DNA from: Chamaesiphon minutus PCC 6605
Lineage (GTDB): Bacteria; Cyanobacteriota; Cyanobacteriia; Cyanobacteriales; Chamaesiphonaceae
Length of the DNA stretch: 64,000 nt
Assembly: GCF_000317145.1 (NCBI RefSeq)
Contig: NC_019697.1
Span: forward strand, 5,096,886 to 5,160,885
Reading direction: 5' to 3'
Position numbers and translations under genes: made by a program. The notes under the pieces were generated by a model that saw nothing but the letters and a program-made list of their open reading frames with translations, did not search any database and was not told the origin of the DNA. Shown in pieces: positions 58,912 through 64,000 of this stretch (position 1 is the stretch's first letter; each line of letters begins with the position of its first letter).

Positions 58912-61900
58912 ATGAAACAGCAAAGTAGTTCAATCGTAACTCTAGCACTAATATTAGCTGCTGGTGGCACTACCCTCAAAACTAATGCCCAAACAGCCGA
59001 TAATTTCCCCTTACCCACATCGGTGGCAGCGGGAACTAAAGTGCAGATTGATGGTTCTAGTAGCCTGCAAGCTGTCAATCAAGGTCTCAAAGAGCGATTC
59101 CAAAAGCAATTCCCCGGTACGGATGTGACCTTGCCGATGCAGTATCAGGGCAGCGATAGTGGCATCAAAGCAATTGTCGCAGACAAAGCAGATGTTGCGG
59201 GCATCGGTCGTCCACTGACCGCCACCGAAAAAGCACAAGGTGTAGCCGCTAAATCGATCGGTAGCTCCAAAATTGCCATTATTGTCAAAGATAGTAATCC
59301 ATATAATGGCAACCTAACGATTAAAGATTTTGCGAAAATTTATCGCGGCGAAGTCACCGATTGGTCGCAATTACCTAGTGCTAAAGGTGCTAAAGGGAAA
59401 ATCAAAGTAATCGACAGACCAAGTAATAGCGACACTCGGCGTGCATTTGCCAATTATTCAGTTTTCCAAAAAGGTCAACTCAAGACTGGGAGCAACGCTC
59501 AAAAATTAGCTGAAGATTCGACTCAAGCAGTCGTCGATAAATTAGGCGATGATGGGATTGGTTACGCACCCGCCGACCAAATCAAGAATATCCCAGGAAT
59601 TAGAGCCATTACTCTCCATGGCACCCAACCAGATGACCCTAAATATCCATTCTCTCAGCCTTTATCCTACGTTTATAAAAACAAAGGGGCAAAAGTCAGC
59701 GAAGGTGCTAAGGCATTTCTGGGCTATGTCAGCGATCCTGCGGGTCAATTAGCCATCAAAGAAGCGATAGCAACCGGAGCTACAGCAGCCGCAGCTACAG
59801 GTACGACGCCAACCACGAGTACGACTACTGAAACTACTACAACTACTGCCGGAACTACAGGGGCGACTGGGGCGACTGGTGCAACAGGTGCGACCGATCC
59901 AACTGGAACTGCTGGTACGACTGCAACCAGCGGAGCTACCGGAAGTGAAAATTCTGGAACAGTTACTAATACTACTACAACTACTACTAGTAATAATAAA
60001 GGTGGCTTTCCGTGGTGGATTCTACCGCTACTTGCTTTAGGTGGCGGACTAATCTGGCTGTTAAGTCGGAAGAAAACCGACGAGACACCAACCTCCGCAG
60101 CAGCAGTATCAGAAACGACACCTGCCATCAAACCACTCTATCCACCACCACCATCGCGAACCTCTAGAGGTGATGGTTTATCTGGAGATCTCTCAGGTGA
60201 TTTGTCCTCAAATTTGGGCTATCGTCCTTCTGGCGACTTAAGATCGGGCGACCTGCGATCGGGCGATTTATCTGGGACGTTGACCCCACCGCCAAGCGTA
60301 ACGTCCAACACGCCAAATATTAACTTTAATGGTGTAGTCGATACGGTCAAAGATAAAGCCAACGATATCAACCTTGCAGGTGGAGCCGCGCTTGCTGGTG
60401 GTGCCGCAGCCGCAGCCGCAATCGGCAAAGGTATTTACGATTCGACCTATGCGTCGGCACAGGATGAAGCAACCAGATCGGGCGATCTCCAACTACCCCA
60501 GATTGAAGCTCCCAATATCGACCTCTCCAATCCCCTAGAAGGGTTGAAAGATAAGTCATCCAATCTGATCCCCAATCTAGATATCGACAACCCGATAGAA
60601 GGCATTCAGGACAAGGCTGGAGACTTAATTCAAGATGGTAGTGCCGCCGCAACCGCCGCAGGTGGAGCCGCACTGGCTGGCGGAGCTGCATTTGCTGGTG
60701 GCATCGGCAACTTCTTCCAAGATCGCGACCATCCCGAATCATCAGATCTGAGTCTAGAAGTACCCGAAAACTTCGCGCAGACTCCAGAACAGATCGCAGC
60801 CAAAGCTGCCGATCCGCTGCCCGCAGTCGATGATGTCGATGCTGGCGAAGGGATATTCGATCGAATAGGCGACTTCTTCCAAGATGGTGGTGGAGCCGCT
60901 GTTGCCGCAGGTGGAGCCGCCTTAGCTGGTGGAGCTGCCCTAGCAGGTAATCTGGGTAAATCTGTCGGCGACCTCGCTGGAGATCGATCGGATGTCGAAG
61001 AGTCAGCCACGCCCGACGCAGCAGATGCGCTCGTAGCACCCGAATTGGCGATCGATAACGATCCGTTTAATTTTAATACCCCCTTAGCTCCCGCCCAGGA
61101 AAAACTGGACGATCTACTCGTAGGTGGCAGTGATAACGATCCGTTTGACTTCGGCGAACCATTGGCTCCAGCACTGGACAATGCTAACCAGCAACTCTCT
61201 GTTGACAACGATCCATTTGACTTTGGCGATCTGTTGGCTCCAGTACCAGACAATGCTAACCAGCAACTCTCTGTTGACAACGATCTGTTTGACTTTGGCG
61301 AGCCGTTGGCTCCAGTGGCAGACAATGCTGACGAGCAACTTCCCGACGCGCTCAACATAGACTTGGATTATCCCTTTGGCGATCTTGCTGAGAACGCTGG
61401 CGACTTCTTGGCGAATGGTGGTGCTGCTGTGAGCGCAACCGGAGCCGCAGCCGTCGCTGGGGGTGCCGCATTATTCGGTACCGAAGACAAACCCGAAATC
61501 GCTGAATTAAACCTCAATCCAGAGTTGGATACATTCGATCGGGATTTGGAGGCCATTAACCTCGACGATTTGGATGAAGATCCATTTGCTGGTTTATCCG
61601 ATTTACTCGGTGAAGAAACTGGTGATGTCGGTGAGGAGAAGCCAACACCAGAGCCGAGCGACTTCTTTGGCACGCTCAAAGATAAAGCTAGCGACTTCCT
61701 CGCCGATGGGAAAGATCTCGGTGGTGCGGCTCTAGCTGGTGGCGCAGCAGCCACAATTGGTGCGGGACAAGCACTCCAGTCTTTCTTTACCAATAAAGAA
61801 ACACCCACTGGCGGCACAGACACTTCGGCACCAAATAGCAGCGATCTGTCTGGGAGTCTCTACACCGAAGGTCAAATTACCCTAGTTTCCCCCAGTCCCA

Positions 61901-62193
61901 CCAAAGCTTATGCGCACTGGGAAGTCCCCGTCCGATTGAAACGGCAGTTGCGGGAACAAGGCGGTGAAAAATTGGTAGTTCGTCTCTACGACGTTACCAA
62001 TACCGATCCGAATGTCGAATTACCGCGTACTTTCCAAGAGTTTGAATGCAGCGATTCCGCTTGGGACTTGGAACTACCTATCAGTCCAGGCGAACATCGT
62101 TATCTTGCTGAAATTGGCTATGTAACTGGTGATGGCGGCTGGTTAATGTTGGCACGTTCCGCTCCCTTGTGGGTTCGCTCCGATAACGGCTAG
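58912..62193 (+). CDS. Phosphate-binding-like / membrane / DUF4912 multidomain protein
   Basis: A 1093-residue protein from the ATG at 58912. After a signal-like N-terminus (SIVTLALILAAGGTTLKTNA) comes a PstS-type binding domain (about 35-285: DGSSSLQAVNQG, YQGSDSGIKAIVADKADVAGIGR, SNSDTRRAFANYSVFQ). A Thr/Gly/Ala-rich linker follows (about 285-355), with GATGATGAT repeats, then one membrane helix (FPWWILPLLALGGGLIWLLSRKK). Next are long repeats of glycine-zipper helices (GGAALAGGAA) and acidic NDPFDFG units. The last 110 residues are a DUF4912 domain (LVSPSPTKAYAHWEVP). A terminator follows. Role is unknown; a cell-envelope sensor or tether is possible. Confidence 0.8.
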   Translation: MKQQSSSIVTLALILAAGGTTLKTNAQTADNFPLPTSVAAGTKVQIDGSSSLQAVNQGLKERFQKQFPGTDVTLPMQYQGSDSGIKAIVADKADVAGIGRPLTATEKAQGVAAKSIGSSKIAIIVKDSNPYNGNLTIKDFAKIYRGEVTDWSQLPSAKGAKGKIKVIDRPSNSDTRRAFANYSVFQKGQLKTGSNAQKLAEDSTQAVVDKLGDDGIGYAPADQIKNIPGIRAITLHGTQPDDPKYPFSQPLSYVYKNKGAKVSEGAKAFLGYVSDPAGQLAIKEAIATGATAAAATGTTPTTSTTTETTTTTAGTTGATGATGATGATDPTGTAGTTATSGATGSENSGTVTNTTTTTTSNNKGGFPWWILPLLALGGGLIWLLSRKKTDETPTSAAAVSETTPAIKPLYPPPPSRTSRGDGLSGDLSGDLSSNLGYRPSGDLRSGDLRSGDLSGTLTPPPSVTSNTPNINFNGVVDTVKDKANDINLAGGAALAGGAAAAAAIGKGIYDSTYASAQDEATRSGDLQLPQIEAPNIDLSNPLEGLKDKSSNLIPNLDIDNPIEGIQDKAGDLIQDGSAAATAAGGAALAGGAAFAGGIGNFFQDRDHPESSDLSLEVPENFAQTPEQIAAKAADPLPAVDDVDAGEGIFDRIGDFFQDGGGAAVAAGGAALAGGAALAGNLGKSVGDLAGDRSDVEESATPDAADALVAPELAIDNDPFNFNTPLAPAQEKLDDLLVGGSDNDPFDFGEPLAPALDNANQQLSVDNDPFDFGDLLAPVPDNANQQLSVDNDLFDFGEPLAPVADNADEQLPDALNIDLDYPFGDLAENAGDFLANGGAAVSATGAAAVAGGAALFGTEDKPEIAELNLNPELDTFDRDLEAINLDDLDEDPFAGLSDLLGEETGDVGEEKPTPEPSDFFGTLKDKASDFLADGKDLGGAALAGGAAATIGAGQALQSFFTNKETPTGGTDTSAPNSSDLSGSLYTEGQITLVSPSPTKAYAHWEVPVRLKRQLREQGGEKLVVRLYDVTNTDPNVELPRTFQEFECSDSAWDLELPISPGEHRYLAEIGYVTGDGGWLMLARSAPLWVRSDNG
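61130..61340 (+). repeat. Coding tandem repeat: NDPFDFG units
   Basis: Three copies of a unit of about 24 codons (NDPFDFG-(E/D)-(P/L)-LAPA-(L/V)-DNANQQLSVD) in the linker of the DUF4912 protein. DNA conservation between copies is high, so recent expansion by slippage or recombination is likely. Confidence 0.85.
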
Positions 62194-62210
62194 TCATTAG
62201 TCCACTAGCT

Positions 62211-62252
62211 AAAAAAGCAGCAATTACTCGATTGAGTGGTTGCTGCTTTTTT
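62211..62252 (+). terminator. Terminator after the DUF4912 gene
   Basis: AAAAAAGCAGCAA (62211-62223) pairs with TTGCTGCTTTTTT (62240-62252). The loop itself has an ACTC/GAGT stem. T6 follows the G/C core, 17 bases past the stop. Confidence 0.93.
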
Positions 62253-62326
62253 GTGAGCGGGGAGCGGGGCGTTGGAAGTTGGGAGACTGGGGGTGTCCTT
62301 TTACCCATTACTCATTACCCATCCAC

Positions 62327-62713
62327 TTATCTACCTCCCATCTTCAGCGATTGCTGCAATCGAAATAGCGTCGCCGTTTGGTAAAGATTGAGGGGAATGA
62401 GCGAGATTCCTTCAAGACGAGATTGAACCCAGCCTTCACCCCAGTACCATTCGTGATAACCATCGACACCCTGACTGAGGATCAGCCGCAGACATTGGGA
62501 ATTGACTCGATCGACTTGACACTTAACAGTCGCGGGGCCGAAACTAGTTTCAAACTGGGTGCCCACAGTTAGCAGATCTTGACTGGAAAACTTCATCTGC
62601 TGGGGAAAGAGCCACTTGGTCAGTGCTGGCGGCGATAATAATCGATCGCGAATCATATTAGGTGTAGCTGGCACTTCAATCCGCAATTCACTTCTTTGGA
62701 AATTACCGAGCAT
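62327..62713 (-). CDS. SRPBCC-like small protein
   Basis: The 128-residue protein has a START/polyketide-cyclase-like layout: strand LRIEVPATPNMIRDRLLSPPALTKWLFP, then FETSFGPATVKCQVDRVNSQCLRLILSQ and a strand with YHEWYWGEGWVQSRLEGI, then a C-terminal helix (TATLFRLQQSLK). This resembles lipid- or pigment-binding SRPBCC proteins, but sequence alone does not confirm it. No signal peptide. It converges with the DUF4912 gene past the terminator. Confidence 0.65.
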   Translation of the reverse strand: MLGNFQRSELRIEVPATPNMIRDRLLSPPALTKWLFPQQMKFSSQDLLTVGTQFETSFGPATVKCQVDRVNSQCLRLILSQGVDGYHEWYWGEGWVQSRLEGISLIPLNLYQTATLFRLQQSLKMGGR

Positions 62714-62999
62714 GATGAGATAAGAATTTTGAGTGTGGATTTTTTAGCCCGCTGCCACGATCGCAAACAATCATCTGGAGTTTTGTGGAATTATCAGCAC
62801 GGGCTATGTAGTTATATCCTAACGCTAAATTAATTAGTGACTACTAGCTCGCGCCATTCCGTTGGCGAGTTGGCGTTGATAGTCGCAGCCCGACGAACTC
62901 CTCAGACTCGATCTCCTATCGGCTAATTTTGGCATATAGCGGTTTATCGATCCCAGAACTTCTGCCCATCTACTAATCTCTAGCCATGAGGTAAGTCCT

Positions 63000-63503
63000 A
63001 TGTTTTATCGTCAATTCACTCTACTCGCGATCGCCATATTATTACTATCGCCCAATCCAGTTCGCGCTGAAGAAATTGAGCCAGATTCGTATATATCTGT
63101 CGGTAATATTTACATCCAAAACACCAATGATTGGATGATAATTCACACCCCACAAATTCAAATAGTTACGCCTAAATCAACACCCAGATCTGTCGAGCGC
63201 GATCGCCAGCGGCGGCGCAATTCGGTCAGCGGACGCCGCCGCACCTTCACGCCGAGTGTGACGCGTAAAAAAATCGATTCAGATTCGCAGACAACTGTAA
63301 CTACCAATACTTATTCCAGTTCTGGCTCCATAATTCGCCGCAGTACTATTCGCAGTTCGGGTAGCAATGGTTCTCAATCTACTGTCAGCGATCAAAGACA
63401 GTCGATTCAATGTAGTGGTGAAGGTAGTTACTCAGTCAGCCAATCTACCTCTACCGTCAACGGACGCACGGTTAGTTCGCGAAATTGGACTAGTTGTGAT
63501 TAG
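63000..63503 (+). CDS. Secreted Ser/Arg/Thr-rich protein, unknown
   Basis: The 167-residue product has a signal peptide (FTLLAIAILLLSPNPVRAEE). The mature part is Ser/Thr/Arg-rich with few hydrophobics (RSTIRSSGSNGSQSTVSDQRQSI, YSVSQSTSTVNGRTVSSRNWTSC). It has two Cys, at SIQCSG and at the end (NWTSCD), which could form a disulfide. A basic stretch, RDRQRRRNSVSGRRRTF, is near residue 70. No family is recognised. Confidence 0.6.
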   Translation: MFYRQFTLLAIAILLLSPNPVRAEEIEPDSYISVGNIYIQNTNDWMIIHTPQIQIVTPKSTPRSVERDRQRRRNSVSGRRRTFTPSVTRKKIDSDSQTTVTTNTYSSSGSIIRRSTIRSSGSNGSQSTVSDQRQSIQCSGEGSYSVSQSTSTVNGRTVSSRNWTSCD

Positions 63504-63799
63504 GGAGCGGGGAGTGGGGAGTGAGTCAGAGGGTGCAAAAATACAAATTAGTCCCGCTAGCCGTACATTTAGATCTTCACTTACCGCGAAAGTCAAGATT
63601 TGGTAAATTGGGCATTGCTAATTTGAGTTACGGTCTGCTGTTTGTTCGACACAAAAATTATCTCATTCCCCGCTCCCCGCTCCCCGTTCCCCGCTCTCTT
63701 CTCCATCTCTGTCATCCCCCAATCTAGCGAAGCCGTAAATTGAAGCTCGATCGTATTTTTCGCTATAATCAGTGGCTACTGCGATCTACGTTATACATT
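63504..63799. other. Intergenic region upstream of hemB
   Basis: About 300 bases with GGGAGCGGGG/CCCCGCTCCC words, a common filler motif in this genome, on both strands (63504 and 63668). A TATAATCAG word (63762) may be the hemB -10 box. No gene. Confidence 0.5.
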
Positions 63800-64000
63800 A
63801 TGTCTCGCCCCCATCTTGAGTCCGATCCGCTCTCACTTACCAGACGTCCCCGCCGCCTGCGCCGCAATCCTAGCATCCGCAGCCTGGTAAGCGAAACTCA
63901 ACTGACTGTTGACGATCTGATTTATCCGATGTTTGTTATGGAAGGCGAAAATCAGCGCGTAGAAATTGCCTCCATGCCAGGTTGTTATCGTTATACACTC
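63800..64000 (+). CDS. hemB: Porphobilinogen synthase, partial at right window edge
   Basis: From the ATG at 63800 there are 67 codons to the window end. The product starts [36 protein letters not shown], then [28 protein letters not shown], the conserved HemB N-terminus (R.RRLR.....R.LV.E......LI.P.FV.EG). HemB joins two 5-aminolevulinate molecules to porphobilinogen, feeding chlorophyll, heme and bilins. The active-site Lys and metal sites lie beyond the window. Confidence 0.93.
   Translation, partial: MSRPHLESDPLSLTRRPRRLRRNPSIRSLVSETQLTVDDLIYPMFVMEGENQRVEIASMPGCYRYTL

Noticed and set aside
60630-61358. 242-codon minus-strand frame inside the DUF4912 gene
   Set aside because: It is the antisense of low-complexity coding repeats (ASAAPPAA), with no start context and no family.
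63521-63727. Small frame upstream of hemB
   Set aside because: It crosses GGGAGCGGGG/CCCCGCTCCC filler and has no recognisable motif.

Overview
This window is chromosomal DNA from a cyanobacterium. It carries NDH-1 subunits typical of oxygenic phototrophs (ndhM, ndhD), a monocistronic CIRCE-controlled groEL, a minCDE cluster, cytochrome c oxidase with heme A/O synthesis genes, menE and hemB. It also has many HIP1 (GCGATCGC) and nested CGATCG words and several small families known mainly from cyanobacteria (DUF2555, DUF1350, NdhM). The very high density of CGATCGATCG words and of short heptanucleotide repeats would fit a Chamaesiphon-like or related lineage, but that is only an impression. I found no rRNA or tRNA gene, CRISPR array or prophage. 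The one clear mobile element is an intact IS4-family insertion sequence.

Layout. 1-4 kb: the 5' part of an unrecognised multidomain gene running off the left edge (minus strand), rpmF, then a probable stress module (short HPF/RaiA, phosphoribosyltransferase, DUF4342) whose two transcription units share a near-identical upstream element. 4-16 kb: DUF4870 membrane protein, MlaE-type permease, prfC, DEDDh exonuclease, menE, ndhM, class IV aminotransferase, ndhD, sugar ABC permease, nitroreductase. 15.6-21.4 kb: tgt, a long 14-bp tandem repeat abutting minE, minD and minC, an ABC-2 permease and a conserved hypothetical. 21.6-30.1 kb: a small Cys-rich protein, a DUF1350 hydrolase, a 907-residue usher-like surface protein, the IS4 element, and a coupled pair of membrane proteins, followed by two minus-strand envelope proteins. 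30.6-33.6 kb: esterase, DUF2555, coaBC, a GAF protein. 33.8-40 kb: ctaE, ctaD and ctaC on the minus strand, divergent from ctaA and ctaB. 40-49.6 kb: NADAR protein, DoxX-like protein, groEL, a 1304-residue STAND NTPase with 14 WD40 repeats, a SLOG/DprA-like protein, a MAPEG protein and YajQ. 49.8-64 kb: aroA, a macrodomain protein, a bacterial dispanin-like protein, an EF-G-like GTPase, cbiB, ftsI, a 1093-residue phosphate-binding/DUF4912 protein, two small genes, and the start of hemB.

How genes work together. CtaC, CtaD and CtaE form the aa3-type terminal oxidase and CtaA/CtaB make its heme. NdhM and NdhD belong to NDH-1. MinC, MinD and MinE place the FtsZ ring and FtsI builds septal peptidoglycan. 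HPF, the phosphoribosyltransferase and DUF4342 look co-regulated. The most system-like unusual loci are the usher-like locus interrupted by the IS, the STAND-WD40 protein next to a SLOG protein, and the PBP/glycine-zipper/DUF4912 envelope protein.
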